Source: G963665595 sp963665595
GTDB lineage: Bacteria; Actinomycetota; Coriobacteriia; Coriobacteriales; CADBOM01
Assembly (NCBI GenBank): GCA_963665595.2
Contig: CAXXJK010000005.1
Location: 372,001-436,000 of the forward strand
Reading direction: 5' to 3'
DNA length: 64,000 nucleotides
A program made the position numbers and the translations under genes. The notes under the pieces were generated by a model. That model saw only the letters and a list, made by a program, of their open reading frames with translations, had not been told where the DNA came from and did no database searches. This document shows positions 35,326-42,871 of the stretch, one piece after another. Numbering within the stretch: the stretch's first letter is position 1; each line of letters begins with the position of its first letter.

Positions 35326-36120
35326 TTGATTCGTCAAAAACTCAGTGCCATTCATAATCTGGTTATCGAACATGTACGCTTTGGTGAAGGCGAAGGTATC
35401 TCTATTCCCTCTTGGCTTTTGATCAAGGCAGACATTCGAAATCATGAAGAGATTATCATAACGAAAATAGGCGCCGGCTCATGGAAAAATCGTCTTCATA
35501 CGTTTGTTGTTGAAGCATCAAATGATGCGGAAGTTAACGTTTCGGGGAGCCTGGCGCATTTTCTTCAAAAAGGCGACATTACGTGCATTATCGCTGAATC
35601 ATATAGTGATACGGATGCGGTAGCCAGATATAGAGATGATGTATATCCAATATTTGACGTGGGTTTTGACCCTCAGAATAATGTTGACAATAGTCGCGCT
35701 AATCTCAACCTTCAATATTTTTCGCATACCGTCAAAGCTATTGGGCAAGGTGCGGAATTTTTTACTGCTATCGCCGAGCGGGATACGTTGCTGCGCTCCT
35801 ATGCCAGTTCGCTCATAATGGGATTGCAAATAAACAAGACACATCCAGATTGTTTGCAGGGGAGTGCCGAGCTACCAGAAAGTGTTATGAAGGCGGCTGA
35901 GATAGCCACATATCGTTCGGTGTCAGTGCTCAATGCCACGGCAGGTGGAGCCGCCGATACGTATGCTGTTCCGATGCCCGAGGGCATAGTTATGACTACT
36001 GGCGCTATGGCAAGTTTTGCAAAACTCGGTGATTACGTAAATGTCGTAAGCTATGCAATTCTTGATAGCGTTTCTCATTTGATTACTGTGAGGACGGATG
36101 GAACTAGAATGTTTCAATAG
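35326..36120 (+). CDS. Tandem aspartate-1-decarboxylase (PanD)-like protein
   Basis: 264 aa that I read as two fused PanD-like double-psi barrels. Repeat 1 (1-115) begins MIRQKLSAIHNLVIEHV like PanD and has NRLHTF (55-60, cf. KRFSTY with the substrate Arg), VSGSLAH (72-78) and KGDITCIIA (82-90), but at the cleavage position it reads EGEGISIP, with Ile after Gly24. Repeat 2 (about 150-264) has THPDCLQGSAELP, where Gly179-Ser180 matches the PanD self-cleavage pair, then LNATAG, TYAVP, TTGAMAS and LGDYVNVVSYA; the Arg position is Ala210. PanD makes beta-alanine through a pyruvoyl group from that Ser. The start codon is TTG at 35326 after AAGGAG. Ordinary PanD is about 120-130 aa, so this length and duplication are unusual. 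Confidence 0.65.
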   Translation: MIRQKLSAIHNLVIEHVRFGEGEGISIPSWLLIKADIRNHEEIIITKIGAGSWKNRLHTFVVEASNDAEVNVSGSLAHFLQKGDITCIIAESYSDTDAVARYRDDVYPIFDVGFDPQNNVDNSRANLNLQYFSHTVKAIGQGAEFFTAIAERDTLLRSYASSLIMGLQINKTHPDCLQGSAELPESVMKAAEIATYRSVSVLNATAGGAADTYAVPMPEGIVMTTGAMASFAKLGDYVNVVSYAILDSVSHLITVRTDGTRMFQ

Positions 36121-36319
36121 TATGGTTACGAACAAGGCCCCGCACGAAGTATTTTAAGAATTTTGATAGCATCGCGGCATCTCTCCCGACGAGCTGAATT
36201 GTCTTCTCCATCGTGTTGTCAGATTATGGATAATGCGCGATTCAGTTTCTGGTAATTATCTTAGGATATACTGTCAGAAAATACGTTGGTACGTACGGCG
36301 GGAGAGGTGTTTGAGTACT

Positions 36320-37522
36320 ATGCCAAATCTTGATCAGATGATCACCATCATCTCGAAAGTAGAGAGTGTCGATATCTCTATTCATGATGAGCGTTGTGCC
36401 GCCGTGCGCAATCGTAATTCTCATTGTCATCTTTGTGGCGATGCATGCGTATCGGGCTGCATATCTGTCCGTGAAAACGAGTTTGTGGTCGACCAAAGCA
36501 AATGTATTGGGTGCGGCACCTGCGCAACTGTCTGTCCAACGGCTGCAATTGAAGCCAAACATCCCGAAGACGATGAGATCATTAATTATGTCAAACGAAG
36601 TATTGAGGTAACGGAGAAAAGACCGGTGCTTGCCTGTTCGCGCCTCTGTAAGGATCAAGAAGGTAGATATGATCAGAGCGCGGTTGTTGAATTGGCATGT
36701 CTTGGTCGTCTCGACGAGTTTCTTTACTGTAGCTTTCTCTTAAATGGGGCTGCAGAAATCCACGTTGCTTGTGCCGACTGTACAGACTGTCCCTACCATC
36801 GTGGACGTAATACGATTGATTTGGTCATTGCTACCATGGATGTGTTATCTCACATATGGGGTTTTGCTCATCATATCGAGTTATCTCAAGGGATGCCGGC
36901 GCATGTGAAAACCAAGAAGCGTCTGTTCGGCGGGGAGACTGAGCGCATCGATGGTATGTCTCGCCGCGACTTCTTTACCCAGCTCAGAAAGAACGTTGCA
37001 GAAATTGCCGCGGATACGGTTGAGGGGAAGATTCTGAACAAACCTCAGGTAGAAGAGGACGATCAAACCCTGCACAAACGGATGGTGAATGATAACGGCG
37101 AATTATCGCGGTTTATTCCTCATCGTTGTGAGCAACTGGTTACTATGCTTGATCGTATGGGAGAGGCTCAGGGCGATGTTGCTAAAACTCGTCTATGGGG
37201 AACTGTTCGCATTGACCTTGATCAATGCAATGCTTGCCGTATGTGCGTCACGTTCTGTCCAACCGGTGCTTTGACTAAGTTTGACGTGACGGAATGCGAA
37301 TTCGGTATCGAGCATTATCCCGTTGATTGTACGCAGTGTCGCCTGTGTGAGGACATATGCCTAAAGAAGTGTTTGACGATCTCTGACGAGGTACCTCTCG
37401 ACGATCTCATGGTGGGCGCGTCTCAACATATCGATATGAGTCGAAGACGTCAGGAAGACGATTCAAACCGTTTGTATCATCGGATCAGCGACTTGCTCGG
37501 CGGCAGCATAAATTTGAAATAA
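36320..37522 (+). CDS. Polyferredoxin-type 4Fe-4S protein with internal RRDFF motif
   Basis: About 400 aa from ATG 36320 (MPNLDQM). N-terminal clusters: CHLCGDACVSGC and CIGCGTCATVCPTAAIE. Middle Cys-rich part: ACADCTDCPYHRG (about 155-167). A linker contains MSRRDFFTQLRKN, which looks like a Tat-type RRDFF motif but is internal. C-terminal clusters: CNACRMCVTFCPTGAL and CTQCRLCEDICLKKC. The layout suggests fusion of a ferredoxin with a NapF/NapG-like ferredoxin. It is probably a cytoplasmic electron hub; no transmembrane helix is evident. It lies 200 bases after the AOR operon with its own possible promoter. Confidence 0.78.
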   Translation: MPNLDQMITIISKVESVDISIHDERCAAVRNRNSHCHLCGDACVSGCISVRENEFVVDQSKCIGCGTCATVCPTAAIEAKHPEDDEIINYVKRSIEVTEKRPVLACSRLCKDQEGRYDQSAVVELACLGRLDEFLYCSFLLNGAAEIHVACADCTDCPYHRGRNTIDLVIATMDVLSHIWGFAHHIELSQGMPAHVKTKKRLFGGETERIDGMSRRDFFTQLRKNVAEIAADTVEGKILNKPQVEEDDQTLHKRMVNDNGELSRFIPHRCEQLVTMLDRMGEAQGDVAKTRLWGTVRIDLDQCNACRMCVTFCPTGALTKFDVTECEFGIEHYPVDCTQCRLCEDICLKKCLTISDEVPLDDLMVGASQHIDMSRRRQEDDSNRLYHRISDLLGGSINLK

Positions 37523-38028
37523 CCATCCTCGTCATGTTTGATATGATAGTGACGAGCAGTTGGGCACAGGGTTACACTCAGGACGAAAGAGCGCACCGGT
37601 GACTCTTAATAATCATAGGGCAGGGGATCTTCACGGGGCGCGACGAAGAATGCCCGCCCCCTTCAGCGCCATATTCTTCTGCGAACCGTATCGGATAAAA
37701 AATCATATAGTGTATAATGGAAAGCCACCTAGGGAGGTCGCGGAGAAAATTTCTGCTAAAACGTCTCGGGTACTAACTCTTTGAGTCGTCTGAATTTCAA
37801 AGCAGAGAATGTGACTTCGTCAGAACTTGTAATGATACAGAGATTTTGTCGGGTATGCGTATCCTTAGACAGCCGTATCTCTGATCAAGCATCATCGGTA
37901 TGACAACAAAGCAAAGCTCTCTCAGATTGCTGAACACTTTGAAAAGGATGTCCGATTGTAAGATGCTACTTTTTAAGTGATTCAAACCATGAAGCCCCTA
38001 TTTGTTTTCCCAAAGAAGGAGAGGCGCG
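37523..38028. other. Long leader region before LuxR-1, possible structured RNA
   Basis: 506 bases. No credible gene: an open frame at 37560-37784 lacks an RBS and looks random. CTCGTCA (37528-37534) and TGACGAG (37550-37556) form a hairpin after the polyferredoxin gene. GC-rich DNA at 37610-37670 contains complementary GGGGCG/CGCCCC tracts. A TATAAT hexamer sits at 37713-37718, followed by CCACCTAGGGAGGTCGCGG with an ACCT-AGGG-AGGT stem, so transcription from here would give a LuxR mRNA with a leader of about 300 bases. I do not recognise a known riboswitch. Confidence 0.5.
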
Positions 38029-39513
38029 ATGAGTTCTCAGCTTGATACTAGCGCTGAGCAAGAGTTGGTCAAGGTCGAATTACACAACTTTTTTGGTATC
38101 ACGGGCTCAGCTCTTTTTCTGGCTTGGGTCTTTTTTCTCTGTATGCCGGTGGTGACTCCTGTTGGTATGGGGCCAACTGAACTCCTCTATTTCAGGCTTT
38201 GCGCGGTGTTGGGCAATCTGGTCATGTCAGTAATCGCTATTTTTATCTGGTCACAACTGTATTCAAAGGTGGGGACGGTGATCATGATCGTCTGCTGTGC
38301 ATGCTTTGCTCCGCTTCCGGTGCTCTGCGTGTTTTTAGACGGTGTATCGACTTCGCTTTGCTTGGTGTCCTGGTTTCTTGCGGGCGTTGCGTCGGCCGGC
38401 ATCATTTTGTTCTGGAGTTCTTTTCTCTCTGATCATAAACACAAGAAGGCGCTTGTGTATCCGGCTGTAGTGGCCATCGTGATCGCTTTTCTCCTGCTAT
38501 TTGTGTTGTTTTTGCCAACTGAAAATCTCTTGGTTATCATCGCGCTACTTCCCGTTCTTTCAGTACTGTTGTTTGTCTTGGAGAGAAGATACGCATCCTC
38601 GGAGAAAAGGAAGTCGCTGTTTGACTATTTCGGTTATGATTTAGAGTTGACTCCTTCTTCAATCAGATCTCGGGTTATGCCATCGATAGCGGGTACTTTT
38701 GCGAGCAGTCTTTTATTGGGCTTTGTGATCTATTACTTTTGTAGTTTTGAAACTCCCTCTCTTATAGTTTGCGTGTTCTTAACACTTATTGCTGCATCAG
38801 CCTTCAGGATATATGACTCTCTTACTAAGGAGAGATATGAGATCAAACAGGATATTAAATATATCGGGTTCGTCGCCGGCATCGGACTTCTCCCTCTTGC
38901 CTTCATAGGAGGCACCGGATTGCCGACCATTTTAGCGTTATCGTTTGTCATGCTGGTTTCATTTCTCAATCATTTGGTGGGGTGGACGGCCATCGCCGAA
39001 TTTACGCGGGTAAATGAACTTCCGCCGTATTGGAACTTTGCTTCTGGGCGTTTGGGCAATACTGCTGGTCTGGGAGCTGGGTTTCTCTGCGCCTATCTGA
39101 CCTTTGGTCCGGATTTACAAGCATCTCTTGCTATTCCTTATATTCCGAGCGTAATGGTTCTGTTTCTTATTCTCGCTCAAGCATTTGTATTAAAAGATGG
39201 GTATTCACAGTTGTTTACGGGCAATGATGGCTTCATCGGAAATACTGATGGTTTTAATACCGAAGAGGGGCAGATGGGTGAGTGGCGCAGAAAGCGTCTG
39301 ATGTTTGCCAACACCTACAATCTATCGCCGCGAGAAACAGAAGTAATGCTCTTAATTGTCAAAGGCTATAACGCAAAACATGTTCAGGAACGCCTGTCGA
39401 TTTCAGACCATACCGTCAGAGCTCATATATATAACATCTATCGTAAAGTCGACGTGCACTCAAAACAGGAGCTTATAGATCTCATTGAAGGTTCTGACCT
39501 TTATCAAAAATGA
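38029..39513 (+). CDS. Membrane-bound LuxR-type regulator (LuxR-1)
   Basis: 494 aa: an N-terminal transporter-like domain of about 12 hydrophobic helices (residues 20-390), a linker, and a C-terminal LuxR helix-turn-helix (about 428-485; LSPRETEVMLLIVKGY, ISDHTVRAHIYNIYRKVDV). Such membrane LuxR proteins are strongly expanded in Eggerthellaceae, where they sense small molecules and switch on adjacent reductases. ATG 38029 follows AAGGAGAGG. It has the same length as, and high similarity to, LuxR-2 at 41103. It probably controls the MFS gene downstream through the conserved region at 39541-39653. Confidence 0.88.
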   Translation: MSSQLDTSAEQELVKVELHNFFGITGSALFLAWVFFLCMPVVTPVGMGPTELLYFRLCAVLGNLVMSVIAIFIWSQLYSKVGTVIMIVCCACFAPLPVLCVFLDGVSTSLCLVSWFLAGVASAGIILFWSSFLSDHKHKKALVYPAVVAIVIAFLLLFVLFLPTENLLVIIALLPVLSVLLFVLERRYASSEKRKSLFDYFGYDLELTPSSIRSRVMPSIAGTFASSLLLGFVIYYFCSFETPSLIVCVFLTLIAASAFRIYDSLTKERYEIKQDIKYIGFVAGIGLLPLAFIGGTGLPTILALSFVMLVSFLNHLVGWTAIAEFTRVNELPPYWNFASGRLGNTAGLGAGFLCAYLTFGPDLQASLAIPYIPSVMVLFLILAQAFVLKDGYSQLFTGNDGFIGNTDGFNTEEGQMGEWRRKRLMFANTYNLSPRETEVMLLIVKGYNAKHVQERLSISDHTVRAHIYNIYRKVDVHSKQELIDLIEGSDLYQK

Positions 39514-39540
39514 TGATAACCGTCGTGAGTGCCTAATCTG

Positions 39541-39653
39541 TTATTGCTGATTGATGCACGATTTCTAATTCATTTTAACTAATTACATAAGTTCAGCTGT
39601 TTTACGCAATTCCATTGCTCTTAATGGGAGGTTAGTCTTTCGCTGTTTAAGGA
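39541..39653 (+). promoter_or_regulatory. LuxR-linked promoter region, copy 1 (before MFS 39734)
   Basis: About 110 bases similar to 42615-42728, including TATTGCTGATT, a CTAATTCATTTTAACTAATT stretch (39565 on), CATAAGTTCAG, TTTTACGCAATTCC and GTCTTTCGCTGT. Each copy lies directly downstream of one of the twin LuxR genes and upstream of a different target gene, so it is a strong candidate for the LuxR binding site plus promoter. Confidence 0.7.
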
Positions 39654-39733
39654 TCCATGAATTCAAATTCAAGGGCTTGTTTAGCTTGCTCGTGCTAGTG
39701 GTTTGCTATTGTAGTTAAACTGGAGTGAATACT

Positions 39734-41071
39734 ATGGGTTTAGAGCCAACGATCGACAATCTTGCGAAAAAGCAAAAGTACTACCCTTGGCTTGTACTTA
39801 TCGGATGCTGCTGCATGCAAATCGGTGGCATAGGCATATTTCTTGACTCTTGCGGCGTCTTTTATACGCCCGCTTCTCAAGCTCTGGGGATATCTGTTGG
39901 AGAGTATAGCCACTTTCTCTCGTTCTCATTTATCGGGACTATTCCCGCTGCCATACTTACTGGTCGTCTTATTGACAAAGTTGATATACGTTACCTCATC
40001 GGTATTAACGTCTTGATAACTGCGACCATCCTTATGCTCATGGGATATTATCCTGCTATGTGGGCACGTAATATCGGAGGATTCTTATTCGGTTTTAGCG
40101 GTGGATTTTACTTCATGGTTATGACTCCTATTCTTGTCAACAACTGGTTTGCCAAAAGAAAGGGTCTTGCTTTGGGCATTGCAGAGGCAAGTTCAGGCAT
40201 AGGAGCTGCAATACTGTCTCCGCTCATTACCCTTCTTATTCAAGCAATTGGCTGGCAGCTTGCCTATGTGTGTACCGGCTTGTTTGTTATGGCCCTGATT
40301 TTGCCCTGGGTTATATTTGTTTTTCGCTTAAAGCCTGAGGAAAAAGGCTTGAAGCCTTATGGCTGGGTGTTTGACGAGGAAGACGCGAGCCAAGGCAAAG
40401 GCATTTCTGCGGGAGTACCCGAAAAATATTCCGTGCGCACACTCTCCTTTATTTGTATATGTATATTTGTGGGATGCATTGCCGTGTTTTCGACGTTCAA
40501 TTCGTTTCTTAATTCCTTTGCTCAGACACTCGGATATTCTGCCATCGTTAGTTCGACGCTGCTCACTGCTGTCTCGGTAGGCTCAATCTTTGAGAAAATG
40601 CTCAATGGATTTCTCTATGATTACATCGGAGTTTATAAAATTACTTGGATAAACTGTGGGCTGTTGGCTTTGGGCCTACTTCTTTTAGGCACACAGACAA
40701 ATCTCGTCATGCTCTATATTGGCGCCGCTCTCTTCGGGGTGCAAAATTCTCTGGTTGCGGTTCAGACACCCTTACTGATACGCACGCTTTTTGGCGACCG
40801 CGATTACGCTAAGCTTGTTCCCTATACGCGTGTCGGTATTGGAATCTTTGGTATGATGGGCCCCTACATTGTTTCTTCTGTCAGTGGTTTTACAGGCTCT
40901 TTTGCCTTTGTGTGGTTGGTGGGCCTTGGGTTTGTTGCGTTAGCGGCTTGTTTTGTTGTTATTGCGCGGGCGAATAAGCATAGGTATATGGAGCATTGGT
41001 TCAAATCGGGGGAGACTGAAGGGGACAAGGAACCCATTCAGGCGCACGCGCCTGAATGCATAAATCCATAG
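39734..41071 (+). CDS. MFS transporter, OFA/monocarboxylate-like
   Basis: A 445-aa, 12-TM facilitator. N-terminal WLVLIGCCCMQIGGIGIFLDSCGVFYTP resembles the oxalate-formate/monocarboxylate porter group. Loop 2-3 TGRLIDKVDIRYL and NNWFAKRKGLALGIAEASSGIG are typical of that group (cf. NW(F)xxxRG). ATG 39734 with GGAG at 39722-39725. Flanked by LuxR-1 and LuxR-2; likely imports an organic acid or aromatic acid sensed by LuxR-1. Confidence 0.85.
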   Translation: MGLEPTIDNLAKKQKYYPWLVLIGCCCMQIGGIGIFLDSCGVFYTPASQALGISVGEYSHFLSFSFIGTIPAAILTGRLIDKVDIRYLIGINVLITATILMLMGYYPAMWARNIGGFLFGFSGGFYFMVMTPILVNNWFAKRKGLALGIAEASSGIGAAILSPLITLLIQAIGWQLAYVCTGLFVMALILPWVIFVFRLKPEEKGLKPYGWVFDEEDASQGKGISAGVPEKYSVRTLSFICICIFVGCIAVFSTFNSFLNSFAQTLGYSAIVSSTLLTAVSVGSIFEKMLNGFLYDYIGVYKITWINCGLLALGLLLLGTQTNLVMLYIGAALFGVQNSLVAVQTPLLIRTLFGDRDYAKLVPYTRVGIGIFGMMGPYIVSSVSGFTGSFAFVWLVGLGFVALAACFVVIARANKHRYMEHWFKSGETEGDKEPIQAHAPECINP

Positions 41072-41102
41072 TTAAAAATTTCCCCTAGGGAGGAGGGGTA
41101 CG

Positions 41103-42587
41103 ATGAGCTCTCAGCATGAGGATAACGCTGAGCAGGAATTGATCGAAGTTGAATTGCACAACTTTTTTGGTATTACGGGCTTGGCCCTTTTTCTCGCTTG
41201 GGTCCTTTTTCTCTGTATGCCTATGATGACTCCTGCAAATATGAGTGTGACCGAGCTTCTCTACTTTAGGACGTCCGCAGTTCTCGGAAATCTGATCATG
41301 TCGATCCTTGCTTGTTTTATCTGGTCAAAACTTTATTCAAAAACAGGGACAGTAATCATGGTCGTCTGCTGTGCGTGTTTTGCCCCTCTACCAGCCTTTT
41401 GCGTGTTTATGACTGACGCCGCCTTCTCGTTCTGCCTCGTATGCTGGTTTCTCGCGGGCGTGGCGTCGGCGTGCTTTCTTATGTTTTGGGGGTCTTTCCT
41501 TTCGTATCACAAACACAAAAAGGCGCTTCTGTATCCCGCTGTGGTTACCATTGTTGTCGCGTTTATGATATTGTTTCCGATATTTCTGTCTGGGGCAGAT
41601 ATCCTTGTCGTAATTGCAGCAGCGCCGGTTTTATCGACTCTGTTTTTCATTTTGGAGAGGAGATATGTATCTCCAGAAAAAAGAAAATCAGTATTTGACT
41701 ACTTTGGTTACGATGCGGGCCTGACTACTGTTTCGATTAAATCTCAAGTTATGCCATCGATAGTGGGTACCTTTGCTAGCAGTCTTCTCTTGGGTTTTGC
41801 GCTCTATTATTTCTGTAACTTTGAGTCTCCCGCTCTCATCATCTGCGTTTTTCTTGCACTCATCATTTCGTCATCGTTTAGAATATACGATTCATTCACC
41901 AAGGAAAGATATGAGATCAAACAGGATATTAAGTATCTCGGGGTGGTCGCAGGCATCGGATTGTTTCCTCTTGCTTTTATAGGAGGTACCGGCTTACCCA
42001 CTATCTTAGCTTTGTTTTTCATTCTGCTGTTTTCATTTCTCAATCATTTGGTGGGGTGGACGGCCATTGCTGAATTTACGCGAGTGAATGGATTTCCTCC
42101 GTATTGGAATTTTGCTTCTGGGCGCGTGGGAGATACGGCAGGTTTAGCAGTGGGCTTTGTTTGCGGCTATCTTACGTTTGGCTCCGAGTTGCAAGCATCT
42201 CTTTCTACACCATATATTCCGAGCCTGATTGTCCTGTTTCTCATACTGGTTCAATCATTTATCTTAAAGGATGGGTATTCACCGTTGTTTACCCGAAGCG
42301 ATGGCTTCATCGGAAATGCCGATGCTCTCGGTATAGAAGACGGACAATTAGGTGAGTGGCGCAGGAAACGCTTGATGTTTGCCGATACGTATAACCTGTC
42401 ACCAAGAGAGACAGAAGTTATGATACTGATGGCAAAAGGGTATAACGCAAAACATGTCCAAGAGCGATTGTCGATTTCAGACCATACCGTGAGAGCTCAT
42501 ATATACAACATCTACCGTAAGGTCGACATACACTCAAAGCAGGAACTTATAGATCGTATTGAGAGTTTTGATAACTCTAACGCATGA
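41103..42587 (+). CDS. Membrane-bound LuxR-type regulator (LuxR-2)
   Basis: 494 aa, a paralogue of LuxR-1 with the same layout: N-terminal VELHNFFGITG, about 12 helices, and a C-terminal HTH LSPRETEVMILMAKGY ... VRAHIYNIYRKVDI. The HTH recognition segments of the two proteins are identical over ISDHTVRAHIYNIYRKVD, so they may share DNA sites. ATG 41103 after AGGAGGGG. The next gene cluster (molybdoenzyme D, MFS, SSS) is its likely target. Confidence 0.88.
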   Translation: MSSQHEDNAEQELIEVELHNFFGITGLALFLAWVLFLCMPMMTPANMSVTELLYFRTSAVLGNLIMSILACFIWSKLYSKTGTVIMVVCCACFAPLPAFCVFMTDAAFSFCLVCWFLAGVASACFLMFWGSFLSYHKHKKALLYPAVVTIVVAFMILFPIFLSGADILVVIAAAPVLSTLFFILERRYVSPEKRKSVFDYFGYDAGLTTVSIKSQVMPSIVGTFASSLLLGFALYYFCNFESPALIICVFLALIISSSFRIYDSFTKERYEIKQDIKYLGVVAGIGLFPLAFIGGTGLPTILALFFILLFSFLNHLVGWTAIAEFTRVNGFPPYWNFASGRVGDTAGLAVGFVCGYLTFGSELQASLSTPYIPSLIVLFLILVQSFILKDGYSPLFTRSDGFIGNADALGIEDGQLGEWRRKRLMFADTYNLSPRETEVMILMAKGYNAKHVQERLSISDHTVRAHIYNIYRKVDIHSKQELIDRIESFDNSNA

Positions 42588-42614
42588 TCTGCTGAGCTAA
42601 CGGTAGCTAAGATG

Positions 42615-42728
42615 CTATTGCTGATTAGCGGGCACCCTCTAATTCATTTTGACTAATTGCATAAGTTCAGTGGTTTTACGCAATTCCCTTGCTTTCATTC
42701 GAGGGTTACTCTTTCGCTGTCGGCGGAT
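42615..42728 (+). promoter_or_regulatory. LuxR-linked promoter region, copy 2 (before module D)
   Basis: Matches 39541-39653: CTATTGCTGATT, CTAATTCATTTTGACTAATT (42639 on), CATAAGTTCAG, TTTTACGCAATTCC and CTCTTTCGCTGT. It ends about 145 bases before the module D start codon. Confidence 0.7.
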
Positions 42729-42871
42729 CTAAGGGTTCAAGGGTTCGTCGTGCATGTAGGCGTGCGCTCAATCAATTAGTTTTCAAGACTGAGAACAAGC
42801 ATAGATGCGAAAACGGTAACAAAGTAAAGAAAAGGAGAACGGCATGGAAAGAGAAGGAAAGGGGAAATGTC

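Noticed and set aside
37610..37670. Known riboswitch (FMN, Moco, cobalamin) in the LuxR-1 leader
   Set aside because: Isolated matches such as GGGCAGGGGATCTTC are not arranged in the conserved order of any riboswitch I know.
37560..37784. 74-aa open frame in the LuxR-1 leader
   Set aside because: No ribosome-binding site, atypical composition, and it runs through apparent hairpins and a promoter-like box; better explained as untranslated DNA.
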